DNA of 64,000 nt from Oscheius sp. JU75 (Eukaryota > Nematoda > Chromadorea > Rhabditida > Rhabditidae), in contig JASJZC010000005.1 in the NCBI GenBank assembly GCA_037178855.1, positions 8,122,001 to 8,186,000 of the forward strand, given 5' to 3'. The notes beneath the pieces are model-generated. The model saw nothing but the letters and a program-made list of their open reading frames with translations, did no database searches and was not told where the DNA came from. Below are positions 46,641 to 58,134 of this stretch, in pieces (the first letter of the stretch is position 1; every line of letters starts with the position of its first letter). A program made the translations under genes and the position numbers.

Positions 46641-47684
46641 ATGAGCTGTAGAAACACTACTTGGGAAGATCATCTAGAAATTATCGTGTCTCTTGGATAT
46701 GGAATTCCTTCTCTTGTACTCTATTTCTATTTATTTGTCGCCATTCATAAAAGAGCCACCTTCCATCATCCTTTCTTCTATCAATTTATCATTTTGTCCA
46801 TTTCGGTAGGGTTACAGCTGTTGTTTTAATAAAATTTGTTGCAGAACATTGTTCGCTACATCACCATCTTCATCGTTAATCGGATTATCCCACACCCAGC
46901 CTTTTGCACTAACTTCTATCCCTACTTCATGGATGCTTTTTCGCCTCTCAAGCCAATCATCTTTGGTTATCATGGCTCAATCATTGTGGAAATCGTGACT
47001 ATTATGGTTATGTGCATCAATAGATTGTCGGTCATACTTTGGCCCCTACCTGCAACAGATTTTTGGAAGCGGTCTTGTGCCTTGGTGAATCTGGGAATTG
47101 GTCTGGTGTCCTTAGCAGCAAGTTTCTACCTGTTTGATGGGAACATTTCCATCAATTTCAATTCGACCGGAAGCGAACTGGAAGTTAACTTTATCTATGG
47201 CTGGCCATATGTGAGTGTAAGAAGCTCCTCTCCGCAAATTGTTTTCCAGGTCGGGTACGCTTCCATGGCTGCCTTCCAGAGCCTAGTTTGTATATTGGTT
47301 ATTCTGATTACTACGTCCATCAGTTGTCTCTGTCTCTCCAAGTCCCAGACTAATGTTCGAGTAGTCGAGAGAAATCTGTTCTGGACTGGTCTAGGATTTT
47401 CGATTACTACTATCGTCATGGCGGTGTTCATGGTAAGAAGGTTTCACATTTTCATTGATCGCATTCCCTAGATTACTGTCGGTCTCTGCCGAGCGTATCC
47501 AGAGAAACTGGCAAATGTTTACACCGTTGCCAAAACACTTCGTGGATGGGTCTTTGACGCAAACAGCTTGTTGCCGGCCTGGTTGATGATTGCTACAAAC
47601 AAACATATCAGACCCAAGTTCTGCTCAAAGAAGCCTTCCCCGCTCTCCATCGCTTCTCAAAGCTCTCGACTCACTCCTTCCTGA
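46641..47684 (+). CDS. Nematode 7TM receptor (Srg/Srv-like), copy 2
   Basis: Tandem duplicate of the gene at 44924. It starts MSCRNTTWEDHLEIIVSLGY, with GIPSLVLYFYLFVAIH and HHPFFYQFIILSIS. It then has NIVRYITIFIVNRIIPHPAF, GYHGSIIVEIVTIMVMCINR, NGNGWPY-equivalent GWPY, VGYASMAAFQSLVCILVILI, LSKSQTNVRVVERNLFWTGL and RGWVFDANSLLPAWLMIATN, ending at 47682-47684. Introns occur at the same positions as in copy 1 but are shorter. The first residues and the C-terminal region are most conserved between copies, and the extracellular loop before GWPY differs most. Confidence 0.76.
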
Positions 47685-48137
47685 ACTTTCCGTAGAGTGA
47701 AAAGTTGGAGAAGACATTCACTTCTCTTTTCGTAAAACATTTTAAAATCTACTGTGTCTTGCGAATGTGTAGTTTATAGTCCCGTCTAGAATGAGCTCCG
47801 CGATAAAAGTTTAGACGACAAATTCAGACACTATCCAATGACTTGAGTATTCCAGGAAACATGCTGGGAACTTGTACATTTCGCGGAGATCCTATTTCAG
47901 GAGGACTTAAACGGACGTTGTACTATGTGGAAAACTCTAAAAATTGTGGAACTCTGACAAAAGAAGTTTCTTTCGTTGTTTACCCGAAACTATCAGCATC
48001 AATCGGTCATGGTCACATTGGTCTCAATCGTTATGGTTCCAATAACGGAACCTTCACGTTACTAGAAAAAGTTTCTCGCTGAAACTTCCTTCCTCTTCGA
48101 CGGTCGCGAAAATTGGCCAGTTCCTTCATCATCAACG
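47685..48137. other. Intergenic stretch
   Basis: An open frame at 47843-48082 has no signal or recognised domain and is not supported. A 20-bp stretch with GCTCCGCGATAAAAGT near 47790 recurs at about 54440. Confidence 0.4.
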
Positions 48138-49897
48138 ATGGGGCTAGTCGCTCTGCTCAGTTTCTCTATCTTTCTTCTCGTTCACCGATCAGAGACGGTC
48201 GGAGACTTTTGCCCCGTTAATATTGACGCCTACACTTCGAGTGAGAACGTATAATCGGCATCGACGAGATTCTTTTCAGACTCTGGGTTAGAGTTTGTCT
48301 TCTCTGGAGAGAATGTCTATCTTTACAAGAAGGATACGAAGCAGTTCCTCGAAAAGCAGAAAATTATTGATTTGTTTCCTGGAGCTCCGGCCAAGGTCAT
48401 AGGCGCTCATAGTGGCAGCGGCATTTTCTATCTCTTCAGTGGGAACCAGGTAATGGTTGTTACTTTCACAAACAGTAACAACTTAGATGTTCTCCTATGA
48501 AAATGAAGCGGATAGCAAGAAAATGAATCCCGAAGCTGGTAATCCTAAACCTGCTCCCAATGGTCTGACAATTAATGCTGTCATTGTTGGATTTTATTGG
48601 GAGCTTATTGTGTTCCATGTAAGAATACTGTTTCGTTTCCAATGATTCATTTTTAGGAAGGGCAGACATCTATTTTCAACAGAGATTGGACAGCAGCCTC
48701 CAGTGAGACAAGAACAAGGCTTCTGGAATGGAGTAAAGGCCTCCCCAAAGACGTTAAAGGCTCGCAACAACATGGTAACTTTCGGTTTTTCTATTCCGAG
48801 ACAGGAGTTTAGAAGGTAGTTCCAGGGACGAGATCACTGTTTTTGTGCCAAACTGGGTTGGTAAATATCAGGTCAGCTCAAAAGTACTCAGGGGTTTCGT
48901 CTCTCTAAAAGAGTATTTCAACTGTGACGGTGAGTATCTTAACAGGTTTGGCATTTACGTCCCTTTTTGCTCATTTCTAATCTTTCCAAATTATTTTCAG
49001 ATACCTCGAAACAGCTTGAGGAACCGAAGTGTCCTTCGTCTATAGATGCTTTTGCTACTGGCCAGTCTCAGTTCGGTGTTTGGTCAGGGTCCATGTCCTA
49101 CATCTTTTCTGGTGGAAATGTATATGAGTTCATGTCTGGAACACAAAAAATACTGGCAACATATAAAATCGCCGCCCGCTTTCCGAACTCTAACGGTAGT
49201 ATTACTGCTGCTCTGGTAAACCCTGTAAAAAAGCTGTTTTATCTCTTTGAAGGCAAGAATGTGAGTTTTTCCTAATTCTATGCAATTAACTGAACTTACA
49301 GATGTTCGTATATACTCCCGCTGGAAGCCACAAGCAAAGCAGACGACCATGCACGGACAGACCCGGAAATTGCTTAACTGAAAGCCTCACCAGTGAATGG
49401 ATATTCAAGACAGTTTACAGTCCGAATGCCCTTAGCGAAGTTTACACTAACGGAGCTTTCGTATGGCTCTATGGAAGTATGGTAAAACTTGTAAGTTCCA
49501 AGTTTTGAATTGTTTGCTTACATGATAGCAAATAATTGAGATTCTCCGCAGTGGGCGCCCTAATTTCTAGTTTTTGTCAATTTGGTCCTTTCTTCTAGGG
49601 TCACGCTACTGACATTTACGACTTTGAGTTCAACAACGACGATACTCACAAGTCAGAAATTACCGATTTGATTTCGAATCATTACCCGAAGAATCTCAAA
49701 GGAATTGACGATCGTAAGTTCGAGGAGTGTTGCAAGATGACGCGGCTTAAGCTTATGGAAAAACGAGATACAACGTCTACACGACCACCGAAGTTGGACT
49801 GTTTGATGCTCGACGAAAGCAAGTTATCAGTTCCATGCACATCAGCGACTATTTCGAGAACTGCAAGGCATTTGATCCACTTTGGCAAGAGAACTAA
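48138..49897 (+). CDS. Secreted hemopexin-repeat protein
   Basis: Hemopexin-like repeats form four-bladed propellers in matrix metalloproteinases, hemopexin and vitronectin, mediating binding. Here they occur after a signal peptide (MGLVALLSFSIFLLVHRSET) without a protease domain. Repeats visible: NIDAYTSNSGLEFVFSGENV with IIDLFPGAPAKVIGAHSG and GIFYLFSGNQMFSYE; FNRDWTAASSETRTRLLEW; SSIDAFATGQSQFGVWSG with YIFSGGNVYEFMSG and KLFYLFEGKNMFVYT; SEVYTNGAFVWLYGSMVKL; ending VYTTTEVGLFDARRKQVISS. At least eight exons splice in phase, including one intron 48780-48818 ending GTTTAG and a 42-nt intron at 49712 ending TTAAG. About 420 residues, stop 49895-49897. Confidence 0.75.
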
Positions 49898-51099
49898 TGA
49901 TAGAGTATGAAATTGATGAGTTATGCTCATTCCTGTTTTCCGACTAATTGATAGAAAATGATTACCCTCGCTTTTATGAGCTTTTACACAGCCTGCGGAC
50001 GCGGACACGAGTGGGGCACGTATGTGCAAAACGCAGGGCGGGGCAAGACGATTCGGGCGGAACAACAACTTTTATCATTCTAGGAGTCCTGTACCAAGGG
50101 TATTATCGACTATAAATAGTAGCACATGTAGAAGTATATTTCAATTGAAATGCATACTTACATAGATCTGTCCATTTTTGTTTTTTTGTTTGTGAACTTA
50201 AACAAAGCCAAAGAACTTACGAAACGTTCCAAATAGCCCACCCAGAACTCAAACTTTCAAACTACAGTCCAGAAACCGTTCCAAACAGACCCCTATCAGT
50301 TACCCCACAACTTGTTTTTTGCAAGTCAATTTTGTCCTCATCTTTTGGCTTCCTGGGGACTGGAAAACAGTTGTTGGTCTTTTTGAAGTGTTAGATGTCT
50401 GCAATCGTTTTTGATGAACAGTTATGCTTTTTCGGGCTTTCTTAAAATGTTTTCCATTACTACACACATTGTTGGATTCCTGTCCTTCTCCTTCCGATTT
50501 TTTTCCGCCTGCCTCCCCGTTTGTTTCCCTCCAATCTAGCTACCATGACATAAAACAAGCTCTCTTAAAGTTGCTATCTCCCCGACTGACTCGAATTGCC
50601 AACAGTTATTGTGCGTACAAAGTACGGACACTAGTCGAAGAATGATTGGCTTCCGACACAGGCATAAACTTTCGGGCAGCTCTCTATTACATATGCGAAT
50701 GATTAGCGTTCGTCCGTCTGTTCATGCGTGCCACAAGGCAAATGTTGACAGATAACGTCAACGAGTTTAGTTATGGGAAATCTTGGTAACTTTTGAAATT
50801 GGGGAAGCAGCTGCCACCTGTTGTCAATGCTAAGTCAAGACTAAAGGACAATTGACAAATCGACAGATCTTTGTTAGTGTGCAGTCCTAATGAAGTATAC
50901 TTTATCTACACATGATACTATTGAAATAATGATAATACCGTCTGCAATACTTCAACACATATTTTGAGAACTGCGCCTCCACTAAGTGTTTGATTCAACA
51001 GTACTTTGTACACTATTCGAATACGCATTATGACAGCTGTCTTTTACCCTTCAAACATATATCACCTTCAAAATATTTAATAATACTGTTAATTGGGTT
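49898..51099. other. Intergenic stretch
   Basis: About 1.2 kb with no supported gene. Confidence 0.5.
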
Positions 51100-51545
51100 T
51101 CAATTATATCCCTTGAAATTTTCGATTCCAGAGCCATCAAAATGGCCCTTGTAGATTGCATCTCCGCGAAGAAAGTAACCAATATCCTCACTGGGAGATT
51201 CTCCGCATCCCTTGTAAGCGGTGAAGTCAGCCTTCTTTCCGTTGCTGGCACTCACTGAACAATCCACACCGTTACCACAGTTTGGATCAGGCACTGGAAG
51301 ATCACCGTTACAAGGGAATTTAAAATGTTTTACGAAAAGAGAAGTGAATGTCTTCTCCATCCTTCAAATTGCCTGAGCCTAGCTCGTTACCATTTCTTGT
51401 GCACTTGGCCTCGACAGTTATGTCTTTTCCCATAGTGTTGGCAACCTGAGCATCAGCAGTTTTTAGAGAGCTAACAACAAACCTTGATCTTTAAAGAGGT
51501 AACAGAAGCTACCAAGGCTGCGACGGGTAAAAGTTTTAGGAGCAT
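51100..51545 (-). CDS. S1-like small secreted protein E
   Basis: Paralogue. Exon 1 is a signal peptide (MLLKLLPVAALVASVTSLKI). Exon 2 begins VANTMGKDITVEAKCTRNG and reaches LKDGEDIHFSF. Exon 3, after the conserved phase-1 intron, gives LPDPNCGNGVDCSVS, AYKGCGESPSEDIGYFLRGD and AIYKGHFDGSGIENFKGYN. About 120 residues. A TATATAAG box (minus strand, 51575-51582) lies 30 bp before the ATG. The four family cysteines are present; the usual DGV/I is DAI here. Confidence 0.82.
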
Positions 51546-53208
51546 GGTTCGTTGTCTCGCTACTGGGAAAGTTACTTATATACAGTGTATCTGATCTAAT
51601 TATACACCGGGTTTATGATTTATGTAGATAGAATCATCCACAACAAAGACAGAAGCACTATAAACACATACATCATAATATTGAGCTGATCAGATAACTG
51701 CACATACTGGCGTATATAAGTATAACGATCTTTACTGCTTCACACAACTCCCACCCACATATCGCATAAATAAAAAGCTGCAGCTATCTAACAACTTCCA
51801 AGTCTGAAAGCATAAGACGTTTAGTACATCGTACAACCCTAAAAGAGTTTTAATGCTCCCGATGTGCTAATCTGTACCGTTAGTGAAAAGCAAAAATTCT
51901 CGTGGAGGTCTATCTTCGGTTTTATCTCCGGAATGTAAAACCATAATCATTTCAAAAACTGAAGTAGTGCAAGGTACAACGCAGAAAGATGTGATGATGT
52001 TATTTAGTACTGCATATATCCTAACCGAGTTCAAATATCGCCTCTTTCCAAAAATAACTAAAATGAGACAATTACAAAGTTGCGATGTACGGCGAAATCC
52101 CAAAAGATCCAACTGTATTCAACAATAACTTAGAATACGATTGCGAGACGTTATGTTTAGGAATATGGATGGCAAGAGTTCGTTGAATCCGCCCTTGTTG
52201 CTATACTCAAACGAGGAAAGCGGAAAGATGGCATCCGAAAAGACGTGGAAAAGCAAACTAATACATTCCACAGTTCCTAGTATGAGCACTAGCTTGAATG
52301 TTTGATGATTGCAAAATTCTTCGCTGTACCCGAATTTCGTTCTCTGCCCTTTTCTGGAATTTTGATGATGATACGTGCTATCACAACAAGAAGCAGATGA
52401 ATTAAAACATTGGTATGTGGCAGATATGTGGCAGAACGTACGAAAAGACCGGAATAGAGGACAAGAAAACTGTCAGGATGCTTTAAAATATGAAGCTGCG
52501 GTGGGACATTTTGTTGGCTTTGCCAACGATCATGATCTGTACCAGTATATGAATGCTGCAGAAAAGCAGTCAGCTCAGTTAACAGGGTTGTTCCGCATAT
52601 GTTTCCTTCGATAAACACACATTTACCTTTCTGCGAAAACCACTGGATTATTTGGATTTTATTGGGATGCTTTCCAGTTGTTTGTTCTTCAGAATCAACT
52701 CAGAGACCCCAAGAATGATCGACAGCAAAGGGCTAATAGAGAGACAGAAAAAATATACGGGGACGCATTGCTTTTGAGTATATTGTTTTTATATACTAGT
52801 CAGTAGGTTTTTGCATAGAACTGTTTACTAACTTCCTTTCCAATGGTCCGACAGAACATTCGATGTTTGAGAACTGTTCACCTGGAGGGCTGACACTTAA
52901 AACCAAGTTTTCACGTTATGACGTTCTGAAAAACTAGTACAACAGCTGATCCGCATTTATAAAAACGGCCCTGTTAGCACTCATGCCATTAAGCGCCTCC
53001 CCGAACACGGGTAAGTCGGATAATTGGTCTCACTTCCTCTTTCCAGACCGCGTTTTCTGTTCTGCAGATTCTTATCTTCCTTCTTGACCGAACAGCTGCT
53101 GAAGCATTTCTTTCCAGAACTTTTTATTCCGATCAAAGGTCGCTAGAGGTGGCGCATAATCGGCTTCTGTTTGCAGTCAGTCTCTAGTCTTTCTCATTTC
53201 GGTTCAAA
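51546..53208. other. Intergenic stretch
   Basis: About 1.7 kb. An open frame at 52375-52614 (ADELKHWYVADMW) has no start, partner exon or recognised domain. Nothing else supported. Confidence 0.45.
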
Positions 53209-55661
53209 ATGACCGGAACTGATCCACTGAAATCACCTTCCAAACTTCATCTACGGGTCAATGATGTGCCTCGTTGGCCAAGTATTTTTCTTTTCGGCTT
53301 TCAGGTGAGTTTTGATGACACATACGAGAGTGTAGCATTGATATTTTGAACCAAAGACAGTTAGATAGATAGAAAGCTCAGTGGTCTCATTAGGACAAAG
53401 ATTTAACGAGATGGGAACTTGTTCCTCTGCCGTCAAACCTAACTGTCACGCGCTGCGTGATCGGATTACATAAGGACGAAACAATGGCACGATGAAAATT
53501 CATGATCATTATCAGCGATTGAAAGTTTGCGGGGAAGCAAGAGGCCTCGTAACAGCCAAAATAAAAATACAAGACGATCTGCAATAACGTTTCAAACTGT
53601 ACAAAATGCTCATAAGAAAATATGTTCTGTTGAAATCAGCCAGTTTCTTTCAGCAAACCATGCTGTGCCTCTCGGGTTTACTAGTAGTACCATTTCTAGT
53701 AGCAGACGTAGCTTGTGCAGGCTCCGCTACTACCCAGCTGCGAGTACAACTCATCGCTGCAACGTTTGTAACTTCAGGCATTGCAACAATCATACAGGTA
53801 TCCAAAGTTATAATGTCTACACGATTTTTTTTTAGACAACATTCGGTCTTAGGCTATCTATTCTTCACGGACCTTCCTTTGCATTCCTGCCTCCTCTACT
53901 AGCCTTCAAGGCTCTGCCGGAGAACCAATGTCAGTTTAATGAGTACACGGAAGTTCCTGAAAGTGAATGGATGGCTCGAGTGGCTACGGTATGAGCTATT
54001 GTTACCAAGATAGTCTGTTCTTAGATCCAAGGAAGTCTGCTTCTCGGCGTACTTCCTATGTTATTTATTGGCGCGACTGGTCTTGTTGGCCTCTTTGCCA
54101 AATATGTTGGTCCGGTAACCATTGCTCCTTTGATCACGCTCTTGACATTGGGAACAGTTCCGACGTTGGAACAAAAAATGTCTGTGCATTGGGTCTCGAT
54201 TCTGTGAGTGGTAGACAGAAAGCAGTAATTTTAGCGTTTCAGAGAATTCTTGATTCTGGTGCTCCTTGTAATTTTTCTTGAGGAGGCTCGTATACCGATT
54301 CCCTACTACTCACTCAGCAAAGGCCAGCTAAGGTGGACGCATTCGAGAGTCTTTGGACAGTTTCCAGTAAGTGACAATCCAATCTAGAACTTGGGGTCGT
54401 GACAAAGCATTTTTTTATTTATTTAAAGGGTTGATCTGGAATGCTCCGCGATAAAAGTAAATGCTCAAACCGCTCGGCCACCGGGCAGCAATACTATCCC
54501 TTTCTATCCGTTGCCAACGATAACCTATATTTATGTCCTGCATACTATACTTCGACAATTTCAGTATCTGCTTGGGATTGGACTTGCTTGGCTCGTTTGT
54601 TTCATACTTTCTGTTACGGAATTTGAGCCAGAAGAAGGACATGCTCGAGTTGATAAGAACTCTTCCCTGGCTGTACTTCACGAATCCCCATGGTTTCAAG
54701 TCCCGCTCCCTGGTGAGCTCTAATTTAATCTGTCCTAGAAACCGTTTAGGTGCCTTCGGTCCATTCAAAGTTAATGTCGGCCTCTTTCTCGGCTTTGTAG
54801 CATCTGCTCTCGCCTGCACTATGGAGAGTATTGGTGATTACGCAATGTGTGCTCGGATATCTGAAGAGCGTCACCCACCAATCGCTAACACTAACAGAGC
54901 TATCTTTTGCGAAGGCTTCGGAGCGTGTTTAGCAGCCGTAATGGGAGTAGGAGCCGGTATCACAACTTATGCCGAGTGTATTGCTCTGATGAGTGTCACT
55001 AGAGTAAGCCGGACTTACATGTTAGTCTCATTACTGTTACAGGTAACAAGCAGAGTAACGATGCAGATGGCGGGTGTTCTCTTGATACTTCTTGGTCTGT
55101 TCACAAAATGTGCGGCAGTACTAGCCACCATACCAGAAGCTATTGTGGGTGGAGTGCTAGCAATGGGCATGACGATGATTTGTGGAGTGGCCCTAAGTAA
55201 CCTACACGTCTGTTTCTCTTATTTTATATAAACAATTCTGATCAGACCGTGGAGCTCCGTCTGTCAAGAAATCTCTCAATCATTGGAGTATCTATTCTTT
55301 GCGGAATGCTGATCCCGCAACACTTCGAGCTCCATCCTATACAGACTTCCAATAATACAGCTAACGAGGTTCTAAACATGCTTCTAACTATCAGGATGTT
55401 GATCGGAGGGCTCATAGCCTTTGTACTGGACAACACTGTTGGAGGTATAACTAACATGATTTGAGCAGAAATTGTGTTTTAGGAGCAACAAAGGAGGAGA
55501 GAGGCTTCCCACCACCAGAAGATGAGCAAACTCTGTACATACGAGATGGGTATTCACTACCCGAATGGGCAGAAAATGTTCTGAGGAGGGTGTCGATTCT
55601 TCAAAAACTTCCCATTTTCCCAACACTGCCTGATATTCCTTCAACTCCTTGCTTTACCTAA
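53209..55661 (+). CDS. SLC23 nucleobase/ascorbate-type transporter, copy 1
   Basis: Multi-pass plasma-membrane transporter of the NAT family (UraA, UapA, SLC23), which carries nucleobases or ascorbate. Ten exons join in phase: 53209-53304, 53654-53797, 53836-53988 and on. Conserved blocks: GFQ joined to QTMLCLSGLLVVPFLVADV, HGPSFAFLPPLLAFKALP, IQGSLLLGVLPMLFIGATGL, KYVGPVTIAPLITLLTLG, GFVASALACTMESIGDYAMC, GAGITTYAECIALMSVTR, MQMAGVLLILLGLFTKCAAV and EAIVGGVLAMGM. The NAT signature normally reads (Q/E/P)-N-x-G-x4-T-(R/K/G); here it is E-C-x-A-x4-T-R, so the asparagine and glycine are both replaced. The intron before YLLGIGLAW (about 54370-54560) holds a tRNA-like fragment. About 560 residues, intact. 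Confidence 0.87.
54432..54497 (-). repeat. tRNA-like fragment in an SLC23 intron
   Basis: On the minus strand, GGTGGCCGAGCGGTTTGAGC matches an A-box/D-arm of a Ser/Leu-type tRNA, and about 30 nt downstream ATTCCAGATCAACCC resembles a decayed B-box. The spacing is too short for an intact class II tRNA and no anticodon arm folds by eye. Probably a tRNA pseudogene or SINE piece. Confidence 0.35.
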
Positions 55662-58134
55662 AATGTACAGAGTGTATATAGAAATGAAGCTAACTTGGAA
55701 ACTTCGTCAAATATTAAGAGGTCCTAAAATGCCCTTCTCAATCCTCACGACTGGATAGGTTGAAAGTCACAAATGTCCAGTGATGATACCGAAACCAAAA
55801 CTATGCCTCTTGTGTGTCTCTCCCTATCGAACATGTAACAAGCATTATAGTTAAACAAGTAATCCTTTCAATTGTTCGTATTGTTGAGATCTAAAACTGT
55901 CTATGTTCCTTCAACCCTACCCTCACCTCTGTTGTTCTGTAGTACACTTACTCTCCAAGGGAACAAGCGATCGTCTGAGCTGCCGAAACGATGTTTTTGT
56001 ACCGTTACAGTTGTTGATGGCATAGATTTATATGACCTGTGTCAATATTACAAGGTCTCCTCCTGATCTTATTCGAGTTCAGACAGTTCAAGGTATCATC
56101 GCAATCAGGGCTGTTATTCCGGCTTCAATGATTGTTTGTTCCTTGGCTTGTAAAAGACGGGAGCGTTGTTTCCTAAACAAACACTGACATTACCCTTTGA
56201 CCCCCTCCCTATTCTTACAACCTTATCATCCGCGTTGACGACTGTTTGCCATGGGAAACTGGGGGAATCCCCGTGACTTATAAAGATCATCCCTCGGCGA
56301 AAGGGAGACCACGACGTCATCGACCTCGGTCACGGTCGGAGAGAGCCGAACCGTTATAGCCCATTATTCCCGATCGATTTGAATTGCATGTTTTTACCAT
56401 GACTGATCACAAATCGACAAGAGGGGTCGATTACAGCTGTTTACGTTTATCACAATAGTCGAGTATCACATACATTTTTAATTTGACAGCCTTTCGGTCT
56501 GCCGTCTGTAGTCAGCTAGAAGTTGGATGCTTCCCTTTCCGTTCCTCTTAATTATTTCCTCTTAAGTGTCTGTGTCTACTACAGTCTGATCAGTGGCGCG
56601 ATGCCAAAAAGTACATGTTTTGATCCAACCTGTGACTGCTGGTAACGACGAAAATCAGTCCTAGTGAAGACTATTTGAATCAAAACTGGAAAAACACGTT
56701 TAGACTCAGTTGTATGCTTGCTACCCTAGTTGGCACTGGTTTTCGAAAAAAAGTTTTTTGTGTAATTTTCAAAAACTCATCACGTTCGGTTTAACTACGG
56801 GTACTCCTTGTTTGTATCTTCTCATTCACATAAAAAAGCTGAAATATATGCCATCACTTTTCACAGCTACTAGTCCCATAGACTCTAGAAGAGTTTTCAA
56901 ACTAATTGCGGTATACTTCCAACTCTAAAATTTTCTACAGTTAGCCAGATTTGGAAAAGTCTTGTTTTATCGAGTATAACAGGACTAAATACCCTACCTT
57001 CTTTCTAAGTAATCCTGACCAGGATTTTGCTTGCATATTACTACCCCAGTCCAGTTTTGTTATCCAATGTAAACACACGACATGTTTAGGAGACTTTAAC
57101 GAACACAAGGCAGGAACTGTTTCCCAAGCGGGAAGAATAACAACCTCTGTTCACTTGAGGAGAAAGAAACTTAAATCCTAGAGTCAATCAAAACAGCACA
57201 TGAATATTTTCGTAGGCGTTCGAGCCGATTACAAAACTGTTGCTCCCTTGATTTGTCCTGTCAGAGAACAAACTATTTCACAAGGGCACATCAACATGTG
57301 GACAGAACTTCGCGTTTGCATATATAGTTTCCGTTTATCTTTAGTCGGCAGTTTTACGCAAAGAATAAAGCACGCAACTTCAAATTTCACAAGATAACTT
57401 TTATAATTTCGAACTATATGCGGGGCATAGCTTTCCGGAAATAAAATTGTTCGATACTTTCTCGTCTACAGCAATTCATTTCCTTCAAACGATACAGTAC
57501 TTTGGTACTTCCATCTACTCATTCGAAAATGTTTTTAATCTTTTTGTTGTCAATTGAAGCACTTCCATTTAGAAGCGACTTTTTCTTCCGTTCAAGCGCA
57601 TGTAATCTGTTCATAACAGTGAAATTTGGTAGTCTAATCCCGTTTTATGCTGGCAATGTAGTCATGAAAGGTACATAAAGTCATATAAACGGCAATGTAT
57701 CCAACTATTTTGCCAATTTCACAATCTTCTTAATCCAACAGTTCTGACTAAAGAAATACGATGGTTCAAATATCTTTCTCTTGATAACCTCTTCAACTTG
57801 TAAAGTATTCTTTCGCCAGAATGATAACCCCAGTTTTTAGTCTCTCTCTCTGTTTTGATAGTACGCGTCTCTGCTAATCACTTCCTGGAATCTTGAACGC
57901 TGTTAGGCTAACATTGTCTGCGGTACTTATTATTCGGGAACGCCATGATCCTCCGACAATACAAAGTCTTGAGAGTGATCTCTGCCTATTTACCAGTATC
58001 TGCTGTCCTTTGTCGCCGTTTGGCCAAACAGATGGCGGAGGTGGGGCTTTCCCCAAAATCAGTCTGCTCCTTTTCAAAGCTTGAGAGCTCTCGTTCTTAT
58101 CAAGCTCTCGACTACAGTAATCCAATCTTCAGAG
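55662..58134. other. Intergenic stretch between SLC23 copies
   Basis: About 2.5 kb. A TATA-like TATAAAG is near 56279. No exon with coding character and splice support was found, so this may contain promoter elements or an untranslated first exon of copy 2. Confidence 0.4.

Noticed and set aside
52375-52614. 80-codon frame in the gap before SLC23 copy 1
   Set aside because: No start, signal or partner exon; likely chance.
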